Shown piece after piece: positions 17,242 through 25,702 of a stretch of 64,000 bases of DNA. Below the pieces are notes generated by a model. It was not told the DNA's origin. It saw only the letters and a program-made list of their open reading frames with translations, and ran no database searches. The stretch is from Pedobacter sp. JY14-1 (GTDB taxonomy: Bacteria > Bacteroidota > Bacteroidia > Sphingobacteriales > Sphingobacteriaceae): assembly GCF_029269825.1 (NCBI RefSeq), contig NZ_JARJHU010000003.1:472475-536474 (forward strand), written 5' to 3'. A program made the position numbers and the translations under genes. Every line of letters begins with the position of its first letter. Position 1 is the first letter of the stretch.

Positions 17242-18360
17242 TCAGGATCTGCTTGCTTTAAGGTCATCTGTAAAGGCATCGATCTGGTCTTTGGTAATGC
17301 CAGGCATACAGATGATATGTGAAAATCCGTTTTCTGTAGCCAGCTGCCATTTCAATTTGATGGCTGTCGCAGGCTCAGGCAAAACTACGGTAATGGCGCG
17401 GCTGTTCTTCCAGGCCGGTATGCCGATGGCGGTGAGTTTTTCCAATGCATAATTGGCCAGGGCAAGGCATTGCTGGTAACGCTCCTGTAGTCCCCCGATA
17501 CCGAGTCTTTTGATGGTGTACCAAAGAAAAACCGGGCTATGACCATTGCGGGAGCCGGTAATAGTAGTGTCGATACTGTCAATATAGGAGACACCCCTGG
17601 CGATCCGGTCGCGATTGCTTTTCCTTACGAGTACGACACCGCAGGGAATCGGTGACCCGAAGAATTTATGGCCGCTCACGGCGATGCTGTCTGCCCCGTC
17701 CATGAAGTCAAAACTTGGCTTTGGCGACATGAATGGTGCGAAACTACCGGCCAGCGCACCGTCGCAGTGGATATATTTTCTTGTTATGGCATTGTCCTTC
17801 AGGATGTGGTTGATCTTGTCCAGATCGTCGACGGCTTCGGTCATGGTAGTGCCGATATTAGCCAGGATGACTACAGGAAGGTGCCGGTTCATCCTGATGG
17901 TATGGTTGAGGTCATCATAGTCAATTTCCCCGCTGGGCTGTGTACGTACTGCTATGGAGGGCATACCCAGCAGGTGAATGTTCTTATGGACACTGTAATG
18001 CGTGGCATCGCTGTAATAGACCATGGCCTTTGGATAAAGCTCACGGGCAAGGTAGAGCCCGTAAAGGTTGCCCTCCGAACCGCCATTGGTTACATAGCCC
18101 CAGGTATTTTCTGTCTCTGCCCTGAACAAACCGGCGAAAAAGGCAACTACTTCTCTTTCCATCGGCAGTGAGGAAAATACATAAGCACTTTTGATCATCG
18201 GATCACCGACATTGTTAAGGGGATATTTCATCAGCGCTTCAAGTTCGGAGAAGTCGAAATCGGTATTTGCGGGATAACCGATGCAGGCTTGCGTATTTCC
18301 GGTAATGCTGCCGATAAATTCGTTAAGCACCCGCTGGTCGGTGTCTGATAGTTTTTTCAT
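17242..18360 (-). CDS. hdc: pyridoxal-phosphate histidine-decarboxylase family enzyme
   Basis: 372 aa, group II PLP decarboxylase. SGHKFFGSPIPCG carries the Schiff-base lysine near residue 230. NNVGDPMIKSAYVFSSLPME and GYVTNGGSEGNLYGLYLARE are typical for bacterial histidine decarboxylases and the related plant-type serine decarboxylases. The reaction is either histidine to histamine or serine to ethanolamine; sequence alone does not separate them with certainty. The start at 18360 (MKKLSDTDQRVL) is chosen over an upstream Met that adds a non-conserved, low-complexity stretch. It follows pckA but is probably transcribed separately. Confidence 0.85.
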   Translation of the reverse strand: MKKLSDTDQRVLNEFIGSITGNTQACIGYPANTDFDFSELEALMKYPLNNVGDPMIKSAYVFSSLPMEREVVAFFAGLFRAETENTWGYVTNGGSEGNLYGLYLARELYPKAMVYYSDATHYSVHKNIHLLGMPSIAVRTQPSGEIDYDDLNHTIRMNRHLPVVILANIGTTMTEAVDDLDKINHILKDNAITRKYIHCDGALAGSFAPFMSPKPSFDFMDGADSIAVSGHKFFGSPIPCGVVLVRKSNRDRIARGVSYIDSIDTTITGSRNGHSPVFLWYTIKRLGIGGLQERYQQCLALANYALEKLTAIGIPAWKNSRAITVVLPEPATAIKLKWQLATENGFSHIICMPGITKDQIDAFTDDLKASRS

Positions 18361-18486
18361 CTGAATAATAATAAGCTGCCCGAAGGCTTTAGTCCAGCGG
18401 GTAAATTTCGGAAACCCGCTGCTTACTTTCAACATATCTTTATTATTTCAGATTTTCTTTAAATCAAGCTGAGACAGTAAATTATT

Positions 18487-18505
18487 AAACGTTATATTGA
18501 CATTT
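18487..18505. promoter_or_regulatory. putative AraR operator 1
   Basis: AAACGT-N7-ACATTT, a dyad that reads AAAyGT-N7-ACrTTT. The same pattern occurs once more, at 23875-23893. It lies 41 nt before the double GH43 gene. The cognate regulator is probably the Nudix protein encoded at 23059. Confidence 0.65.
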
Positions 18506-18546
18506 AATAATTTGTTTTTATATTCGCTGAACAACACACACGAATT

Positions 18547-20694
18547 ATGAGCGCCCAAAAATTTACCTTACCATTTATTGTACTTCTGATCATCTGCTGT
18601 TCCTGTTTCAGCCAACCGGCCGAAAAGAAGTATGCGGCATACCTCTTTACGTATTTCATCGGGAACGAAAAGTCAGAAGAAGCTATTCGCTTTGCCTTGA
18701 GTACAGACGGGTACACCTGGAGGGCGCTCAATGGCAATCAGCCGGTGATTGATTCCAGAAGGATCAGTTCCACAGGCGGTGTACGTGATCCTCATATATT
18801 GAGGGCTGCTGACGGAAAGTCATTTTATATGGTGGCGACAGACATGGTGTCGGCCAATGGCTGGAATTCTAATCGTGCGATGGTACTGTTGAAATCCAAT
18901 GACCTGATCAACTGGACCTCGAGCGTTGTTCATATCCAAAAGCGCTTTTCCGGTCAGGAAAACCTTCATCGTGTATGGGCGCCACAAACCATCTACGATA
19001 GTAAGGCGGGGAAATACATGATATACTGGTCTATGCAGCATGGAGAAGGCCCGGATATCATTTACTGGGCTTATGCAAATAAGGACTTTACAGATCTGGA
19101 AACTACGCCTGAACCGCTATTTAAGCATCCTGAAGGTCACGCCTGTATTGATGGGGATATTATTTATCACAATGGAAAATACCATCTTTTCTTCAAGACA
19201 GAAGGTAAAAATTTAGGGATAAGGGTAGCCGTATCGGATGATCTGAAAAGGGGATATACACTTCAGCCGGGAAGTGTTCAGCAGACGACGGATCCGGTTG
19301 AAGGATCAGGTGTCTTTAAGCTGAACGACGGATCCGGCTATATTCTGATGTATGATCTGTATACGAAGGGGAAGTACCAGTTTACCAAAAGCACGGACCT
19401 TAAGTCGTTCCGGTTAGTTGACCACGCAGTCAGTATGAATTTTCATCCGCGTCACGGGACTGTGATCCCGGTTACTGCTCAGGAAGCATCTGCACTTATA
19501 AAAAGATGGTATACTGCCGGGGATGTAATTGCTTCTGCGCAGAGTCCGGATATTAGAACCAACAATATCTTGCTGGACACTGCTTCAGCAAGTGCCTATT
19601 TCCCGGTTAAACAGAATGCAGCACTAAAAGCCCTTGATCCTAAATTCATGCTGTTTCCAGGTATAAAGATCAGTCCTAAGCCGCCCTATGACCTGACACG
19701 CGGACCTCTGCGGGTTGAAGTGGGAATTTCGGGACAGACTGCCAGGCACTTCTATATCTCGGGATCGGTTGATCAAAATCCTGTTCTGAATGGGTATTAT
19801 GCAGACCCGGAAGTGCTTTATTCCAATAAGACAGGCAAATTTTATCTCTACCCGACAAGCGACGGTTTCAACGGCTGGTCGGGGAATTATTTTAAAGCTT
19901 TTTCTTCTCAGGATTTATCGAGCTGGAAAGATGAAGGAATAATCCTGGATCTGCCAAAGGATGTGCGGTGGGCTGACCGTAATGCGTGGGCGCCAACAAT
20001 TGCTGAGAAAAAGGTTGCCGGAAGCTACAGGTATTTCTATTATTTCTCTGCGGCGCAAAAGATAGGGGTCGCAGTAAGTGAAGAGCCGGCGGGGCCATTT
20101 CGCGATAGCGGGAAGCCGCTGATCCAGGGGCATCCTAAAGGTCTTGACTTCGGCCAGGAAATTGATCCCGATGTTTTTACAGATCCGGTTAGTGGTAAAA
20201 GCTATCTGTATTGGGGTAACGGATATATGGCAGCAGCTCCGCTTAACGACGATATGATTTCCATCGACACCTCACGCATCAGCATCATAACGCCTGATGA
20301 CACGTACCGTGAAGGCACAGAGATTTTTTTCCGGAACGGGAAATACTATTTCATGTGGTCGGAAAATGATACGCGAGACGCAGATTATGCCGTGAGATAT
20401 GGTATTGCTGATAGTCCAACCGGCAAGATCATAATACCCGGAAAAAACCGTATCTTATCGAGAAAAGATAGCGAAGGTATTTACGGGACCGGCCATAATT
20501 CGATACTCAAAATACCGGGTAAAGATGAATGGTATATTGTTTATCATCGGTTCACCCGTCCCAAAGGCATTCTGATGGGCGAGGCCGCTGGCTTCAACCG
20601 CGAGGTTTGTATCGACCGGCTTTATTTTAACGAAGATGGATCTATTAAACCGGTGGTTCCAACTACCAAAGGCGTCAGAATTTCCGATAAATGA
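18547..20694 (+). CDS. double-module GH43 glycoside hydrolase
   Basis: 715 aa with a signal peptide (SCFSQ). It has two GH43 propellers in tandem. Module 1 (about 28-320) has Asp in GGVRDPHIL, Asp in ACIDGDIIYHNG and Glu in VEGSGVFKL. Module 2 (about 415-700) has Asp in GYYADPEVLYS, Asp in QEIDPDVFTDP and Glu in REGTEIFFRNG. Both catalytic triads are intact, so two different linkages may be cut, likely alpha-L-arabinofuranosyl or galactosyl bonds. It is the first gene of the AraR-controlled unit, and its stop overlaps the start of the GH35 gene by 4 nt. Confidence 0.88.
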   Translation: MSAQKFTLPFIVLLIICCSCFSQPAEKKYAAYLFTYFIGNEKSEEAIRFALSTDGYTWRALNGNQPVIDSRRISSTGGVRDPHILRAADGKSFYMVATDMVSANGWNSNRAMVLLKSNDLINWTSSVVHIQKRFSGQENLHRVWAPQTIYDSKAGKYMIYWSMQHGEGPDIIYWAYANKDFTDLETTPEPLFKHPEGHACIDGDIIYHNGKYHLFFKTEGKNLGIRVAVSDDLKRGYTLQPGSVQQTTDPVEGSGVFKLNDGSGYILMYDLYTKGKYQFTKSTDLKSFRLVDHAVSMNFHPRHGTVIPVTAQEASALIKRWYTAGDVIASAQSPDIRTNNILLDTASASAYFPVKQNAALKALDPKFMLFPGIKISPKPPYDLTRGPLRVEVGISGQTARHFYISGSVDQNPVLNGYYADPEVLYSNKTGKFYLYPTSDGFNGWSGNYFKAFSSQDLSSWKDEGIILDLPKDVRWADRNAWAPTIAEKKVAGSYRYFYYFSAAQKIGVAVSEEPAGPFRDSGKPLIQGHPKGLDFGQEIDPDVFTDPVSGKSYLYWGNGYMAAAPLNDDMISIDTSRISIITPDDTYREGTEIFFRNGKYYFMWSENDTRDADYAVRYGIADSPTGKIIIPGKNRILSRKDSEGIYGTGHNSILKIPGKDEWYIVYHRFTRPKGILMGEAAGFNREVCIDRLYFNEDGSIKPVVPTTKGVRISDK

Positions 20695-23057
20695 AAAAAT
20701 TGATTTTACTCTTACTTGTGTGCAGTCATTGCCTGCAGGGTCTTTGCCGCCAGGAAATGGCGCCAAAAAGCAGATCTGCAGTCGGTTCCGCTGATTTCAC
20801 CCTGGGTGAAAAGGAATTTCTGCTTAATGGAAAGCCATTCCTGATCAGGGCCGGCGAAGTGCATTTTCCGCGTATCCCAAGGCAATATTGGGACCATCGC
20901 ATCAAGATGCTGAAGGCAATGGGTATGAACACTGTCTGTATCTATTTGTTCTGGAACCTGCATGAACAGGAAGAGGGTAAGTTCGATTTTTCAGGTCAGC
21001 GCGATGTAGCGGCCTTTGTCAGGCTGATTCAGCAAAACGGGATGTATTGCATTGTCAGGCCTGGACCTTATGCCTGTGCGGAATGGGATATGGGCGGCCT
21101 GCCCTGGTGGTTGTTGAAAAAGAAGGACCTGAAAGTCCGTTCTCTGCAAGATACCCTTTTTATGCAGCGGTCGGCGAGGTATCTTATGAAGGTCGGACAG
21201 CAGCTGGCCCCACTCCAGATTCAGAATGGCGGGCCTGTGATCATGGTGCAGGTTGAAAATGAATATGGAGCATTCGGGAGCGATGCCGCTTATATGGAAG
21301 CGACAAGAGTTAACCTGAGAAAAGCGGGGTTTGATAAGGTCCAGCTCATGCGATGTGACTGGTCATCTACATTCGATAAGTACGAAACATCGCCCGAAGT
21401 CGCGGTTACACTTAACTTTGGTGCGGGATCGGATGTTGAAAAGGAATTTAGCAAATTTAAAAAAATGCACCCTTCAGCACCGCTGATGTGCAGCGAATAC
21501 TGGACCGGATGGTTCGATAACTGGGGCAGGCCGCACGAGACGAGGTCTGTGGAAAGCTTTATCGGAAGCCTGAAAGATATGCTCGACCGGAGGATTTCGT
21601 TTAGCCTTTATATGGCTCATGGCGGGACCACCTTTGGTCAGTGGGGAGGCGCAAATTCACCACCTTATTCGCCAATGGTGACCAGTTACGACTACAATGC
21701 ACCAATTGACGAGCAAGGCAGTCCTACTGATAAGTTCTATGCCGTCAGGGCGCTGATGCAGAATTATCTGAATCCCGGGGAAAAAATACCGGCTGTCCCC
21801 GAGCCCAAGCCTGTGATCACGATACCGGAGTTCTCATTCCGGCAAACTTCTTCTTTGTTTGATCAGCTTCCTCCTGCGCACATTTCGGATAAGATCAGAA
21901 CAATGGAAGATCTCGGACAGGGTTGGGGACGGGTCATGTACCGGACGCGTATCGACGGTTCGGGCGTTGACAGGAAACTGGTCGTACATGATGTTCATGA
22001 CTGGGCTGCGATCTTCCTGAACGGTAGGCTGATCGGTAAGCTTGACCGGAGACGGAATGATCATACAATAACAGTTCCGGCTACCCCTCAAGTTGCAACC
22101 CTTGATATTTTGGTCGAAGCTACAGGCCGGGTGAATTTTGGTGAGGCCATTATTGACCGAAAAGGCATTACTGATAGCGTGATGCTTGAAGCAGGTCATG
22201 AGCAGCAACTGCTGTCGCGCTGGCAGATCTATAGCTTCCCTGTTGATTATTCTTTCCAGGCAGACAGGAAGTTTGTGAAGAGGCCGGCAAGCGGACCCGC
22301 CTGGTATAAGGGCAGTTTTCGCTTAAGCGATACGGGTGATACATTTTTAGACCTTTCTTCGTGGGGAAAAGGCATGATATGGGTAAATGGATACAATATC
22401 GGAAGGTTCTGGAAAATCGGCCCTCAGCAGACCGTATTCGTACCCGGTCCATGGTTGAAAAAGGGAATTAATGAGGTATTGATCCTCGACCTGGAGGTAC
22501 CCCAAAAGGCTTCTATCCGTGGACTGGCAAAACCCATCATCGATAAAATTGTGCCCGATGTGTCGTTGCTTGCACGGAAACCAGGGCAGCTTCTGGAACT
22601 AAATGGCGAGCAGCCTATTTCAGAAGGACGTTTTACTGAAGACAAGGTATGGCAGGAGGTATTATTTAAGAACGAAGTTAAGGGAAGATATTTTTGTTTT
22701 GAGGCGCTGAATAGCCTTCTGGAGAATGACGTGACCAGCTCAATAGCGGAACTACAGATACTTGGCCCCGGGGGAAAGCCGGTCTCAACCCGTAAATGGA
22801 AGCTTATTTACGCAGATAGTGAAGAAGTCACCAGTGGCAATCATGCCGCAGACCGGGTTTACGATCTTCAGGAATCTACCTATTGGCAGACAGAATCGGT
22901 CAGTCATAAAGTCACGCACCCACATCAGTTGGTGATTGATATGGGCGATCTGGTGCCGGTCACGGGCATGCGGTATTTGCCCAGAACTGATAAAAAGAAA
23001 GAGGGGATGATCGGGAACTACCGCATCTATGTTAAGCAGGAACCGTTTAAATTCTGA
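20691..23057 (+). CDS. GH35 beta-galactosidase with C-terminal discoidin-like domain
   Basis: 788 aa with a signal peptide. The GH35 barrel starts with EFLLNGKPFLIRAGEVHFPR. The acid/base is in VENEYG (E189/E191 region) and the nucleophile E269 is in SEYWTGWFDNWG. GGTTFGQWGGANSP is also diagnostic. Beta-sandwich domains follow, then a C-terminal region (about 665-788) resembling an F5/8 type C carbohydrate-binding domain (LQESTYWQTESVSHKVTHPHQLVIDMG). It would release terminal beta-galactose from plant galactans or arabinogalactans. ATGA coupling to the GH43 gene upstream. Confidence 0.93.
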   Translation: MKKLILLLLVCSHCLQGLCRQEMAPKSRSAVGSADFTLGEKEFLLNGKPFLIRAGEVHFPRIPRQYWDHRIKMLKAMGMNTVCIYLFWNLHEQEEGKFDFSGQRDVAAFVRLIQQNGMYCIVRPGPYACAEWDMGGLPWWLLKKKDLKVRSLQDTLFMQRSARYLMKVGQQLAPLQIQNGGPVIMVQVENEYGAFGSDAAYMEATRVNLRKAGFDKVQLMRCDWSSTFDKYETSPEVAVTLNFGAGSDVEKEFSKFKKMHPSAPLMCSEYWTGWFDNWGRPHETRSVESFIGSLKDMLDRRISFSLYMAHGGTTFGQWGGANSPPYSPMVTSYDYNAPIDEQGSPTDKFYAVRALMQNYLNPGEKIPAVPEPKPVITIPEFSFRQTSSLFDQLPPAHISDKIRTMEDLGQGWGRVMYRTRIDGSGVDRKLVVHDVHDWAAIFLNGRLIGKLDRRRNDHTITVPATPQVATLDILVEATGRVNFGEAIIDRKGITDSVMLEAGHEQQLLSRWQIYSFPVDYSFQADRKFVKRPASGPAWYKGSFRLSDTGDTFLDLSSWGKGMIWVNGYNIGRFWKIGPQQTVFVPGPWLKKGINEVLILDLEVPQKASIRGLAKPIIDKIVPDVSLLARKPGQLLELNGEQPISEGRFTEDKVWQEVLFKNEVKGRYFCFEALNSLLENDVTSSIAELQILGPGGKPVSTRKWKLIYADSEEVTSGNHAADRVYDLQESTYWQTESVSHKVTHPHQLVIDMGDLVPVTGMRYLPRTDKKKEGMIGNYRIYVKQEPFKF

Positions 23058-23058
23058 T

Positions 23059-23814
23059 ATGAACGTAGTTTTAAATAAGAGTTGTACTTTTACAGACCAA
23101 CAACAGTTATCAGAAGAATTTATGACCGGATATGCAGATCAATGTCATTTGCTTGTTGCCGTAGACTGTATCATATTCGGGTACGACGGGGAGAAACTGA
23201 AACTCCTTGTCATCAAACGTGCAATAGAACCGGTTAAGGACCGGTGGAGCCTGATGGGTGGTTTTGTCCGTCAGGATGAAGGTCTTGAAGATGCTGCCAA
23301 ACGAATCCTGTTTGAACTTACCGGCCTTCACGACATCTACCTGGAGCAGCTGGCGACCTACGGGGTTTCTGACCGTGACCCGATTGAAAGAACGATATCT
23401 GTCGCTTACTTCGCGTTGATCGACATTAACAAATACCGTCAGCAGATCAATGACAAGTTTCATGCAGAATGGTACAATTTGAAGGATGTCCCGCAACTGA
23501 TCTTTGACCATGACCAGATGGTAAGGGATGCAATCAGCAAACTCAGGTACCGTGCGGCTATCGAGCCTATCCTGTTTGAACTTTTACCCAAAAAATTCAC
23601 AATTCCACAATTACAGGTGTTGTATGAGGAGGTTTATGATACGCGTGTCGACAACCGCAATTTCGTGAGGAAAATTACTGCAAGCGGCCTGCTGATCAAA
23701 CAAGACCAGAAAGATAAGTCAGGCTCAAAGAAAGGGGCTTTTTATTTCAAACTTGGCAAACCCAGGCACACAGCGCAATTCCAGTTCATTAACCTTCTTT
23801 CGAAAGCTCATTAA
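23059..23814 (+). CDS. araR: AraR-type Nudix-fold transcriptional regulator
   Basis: 251 aa of the NrtR/AraR family: a Nudix-like N-terminal domain (about 25-160) and a C-terminal winged helix (about 165-251, with FTIPQLQVLYEEVYDTRVDNRNF). The Nudix box is degenerate: after GGFVRQDEG the REXXEE core is replaced (RILFELTG), so it should sense a ligand rather than hydrolyse one. Bacteroidota AraR proteins of this type are known to respond to L-arabinose. The ATG at 23059 is one base after the GH35 stop; a frame start 10 codons earlier would overlap GH35. A strong terminator follows. Confidence 0.85.
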   Translation: MNVVLNKSCTFTDQQQLSEEFMTGYADQCHLLVAVDCIIFGYDGEKLKLLVIKRAIEPVKDRWSLMGGFVRQDEGLEDAAKRILFELTGLHDIYLEQLATYGVSDRDPIERTISVAYFALIDINKYRQQINDKFHAEWYNLKDVPQLIFDHDQMVRDAISKLRYRAAIEPILFELLPKKFTIPQLQVLYEEVYDTRVDNRNFVRKITASGLLIKQDQKDKSGSKKGAFYFKLGKPRHTAQFQFINLLSKAH

Positions 23815-23825
23815 TCCACACTTGT

Positions 23826-23862
23826 CCGGGCAAACGCAGCAAAACCTGCCCGGGTTTTTTTT
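23826..23862 (+). terminator. rho-independent terminator after araR
   Basis: CCGGGCA and TGCCCGG form a GC-rich stem (outer positions 23826 and 23853) followed at once by eight T residues to 23862. It ends the GH43-GH35-araR unit. Confidence 0.85.
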
Positions 23863-23874
23863 ACTCACAAAAAT

Positions 23875-23893
23875 AAATGTTAAATTGACGTTT
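23875..23893. promoter_or_regulatory. putative AraR operator 2
   Basis: AAATGT-N7-ACGTTT, matching operator 1 at 18487 in reverse orientation. It is placed between the araR terminator and the GH29 gene, so it would control the second unit beginning at 23908. Confidence 0.65.
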
Positions 23894-23907
23894 AAAACCA
23901 GCTTAGT

Positions 23908-25677
23908 ATGAACAGACCCCTTTGGTTATTTATTTATTTTTCTCTTTTTATCCCCGTCCTGAACATTGCGGACGCACGGGCTCAAAAGAAGCAGCGGAAA
24001 TTCACTACCTCCTATCCACTTCCCCGTCTCCCTGGGAAGTTGCCGGTTGACAGTATCCCTATGGGTGATCAGAGCTTTGACGAACTGAAACTGGATATAC
24101 CTGTTGCTGAAGGTCCCTTCAAGCCTACATGGTCCTCCATAGAGATGAACTATCCGGGGGAGCCGGAGTGGCTTCGCGACTCGAAATTTGGTATCTGGGT
24201 ACATTTTGGTCCGCAGGCGTCCGGAGAAAGCGGAGACTGGTATGCGAGGTACTTGTACAATCCGCGAAAGCAAGCCTATGCCAACCACCAGAAAACATGG
24301 GGGCATCCATCAGAATCCGGCTATAAGGAAGTGCTCCGTGACTGGAATCCTTCTAAACTTGATCCGAAGGAACTCGCCCGGATCTATCATGATGCCGGAG
24401 CCCGTTTCCTGCTCATCCAGGGGGTTCACCACGATAATTTCGATCTTTGGGATTCCAGGTATCAGCCATGGAACTCGGTCAATATTGGTCCTAGGCGTGA
24501 CCTGATCGGAGAATGGGCAAAGGCATGCCGTGAAAATAATCTGTTCTTTGGGGTAACTTTTCATCATGAATACACCTGGTGGTGGTGGCAGACGGCTTTT
24601 GGAAGTGATCATCAGGGAGCACGAAAAGGTGTGCCTTATGACGGAAACCTGACGGCTAAGGATGGGAAAGGCAAATGGTGGGAAGGGCTTGATCCGAGAC
24701 TTTTGTACGGGATTGATCTGCGCGAGTACAAGCATGTTGCTGAAAGTGCAGAAACAGACTGGTCTCCCCCGCCTCCCGGCATATTCAACCGGCACCTTGC
24801 GTATGCCAAATGGTATGCCTCACAATGGGCCCTTCGTATGATGGATGTCGTGCACAAGTATGACCCTGATTTTATCTATACGGACGGTACTGTCCAGGGA
24901 CCATTTACAGGCGACGGTACCGGAACGGGCCTGAAAGCCGATGCAATGCAAAGGGTAATCGCGGATTATTACAACACTGCCCTGAAGCGGCGCGGTAAGG
25001 TAAATACGTTCAGCATCGTGAAGTTCCGGGATAAGACAAACGGCACTGTCACCACGGAGGAATTTGCGATCCCTTCCCATATTAAAACAGATCAGCCATG
25101 GATTGCTGAAGCGCCCGTGGGCGACTGGTTTTATGCTCCGGGTTTTACTTATGATTCGGGTATGATGATCCGTTATGTCATTGAGGCAATAGCAAGGGAC
25201 GGAAATGCGGCGATCTGTATCTCTTTACTGCCTGATGGCTCGATCGACAAAGGAAGCAAGGATATGCTGAGGGAAGTAGGCGACTGGATGCGGATCAACG
25301 GGGCCGGGGTCTATGGCAGCAGGGCATGGAAGGTTCCGGGTGAAGGGGAATTGATAGACGGGAAGCTGAAGATGCTGCCGGGGGGTAAACTTGGAAAGTA
25401 TCAGGCAGAATTCAAATTCAGCGCACAGGACATCCGCTTCACCACAGGAAAGGACGGGGCGCTATATGCCTTTGTCATGAGTGTCCCACAGGCTCAGGAA
25501 AAGCTTCTGGTCAGGTCTCTTCCACTTAAAGGTGAGTCAGGTGAAACCATCGTGCGAAAAGTTTCGCTCCTGGGCCACGACGCTACGATAAAGTTTGAGC
25601 AGAATGCCGATGGGCTGTACATCACTTGTCCGGGGCAGATGCGCTTTAAAACTGCCGTTGTATTCCGGATCGAATAA
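23908..25677 (+). CDS. GH29-family alpha-L-fucosidase
   Basis: 589 aa with a signal peptide ending near DARAQ. GH29 hallmarks are KFGIWVHFGPQASGESGDWY, the HHDNFDLWDSRYQPWNS block and PDFIYTDGTVQG, where the Asp is the expected nucleophile. A C-terminal beta-sandwich follows (about 480-589). It should release alpha-L-fucose (some GH29-like members take alpha-L-galactose). It opens the second AraR unit, directly before araB, so the target is probably a fucosylated arabinose-rich glycan such as arabinogalactan protein. Confidence 0.88.
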   Translation: MNRPLWLFIYFSLFIPVLNIADARAQKKQRKFTTSYPLPRLPGKLPVDSIPMGDQSFDELKLDIPVAEGPFKPTWSSIEMNYPGEPEWLRDSKFGIWVHFGPQASGESGDWYARYLYNPRKQAYANHQKTWGHPSESGYKEVLRDWNPSKLDPKELARIYHDAGARFLLIQGVHHDNFDLWDSRYQPWNSVNIGPRRDLIGEWAKACRENNLFFGVTFHHEYTWWWWQTAFGSDHQGARKGVPYDGNLTAKDGKGKWWEGLDPRLLYGIDLREYKHVAESAETDWSPPPPGIFNRHLAYAKWYASQWALRMMDVVHKYDPDFIYTDGTVQGPFTGDGTGTGLKADAMQRVIADYYNTALKRRGKVNTFSIVKFRDKTNGTVTTEEFAIPSHIKTDQPWIAEAPVGDWFYAPGFTYDSGMMIRYVIEAIARDGNAAICISLLPDGSIDKGSKDMLREVGDWMRINGAGVYGSRAWKVPGEGELIDGKLKMLPGGKLGKYQAEFKFSAQDIRFTTGKDGALYAFVMSVPQAQEKLLVRSLPLKGESGETIVRKVSLLGHDATIKFEQNADGLYITCPGQMRFKTAVVFRIE

Positions 25678-25702
25678 AATGGATTCAATCAACAGAAATT
25701 AA

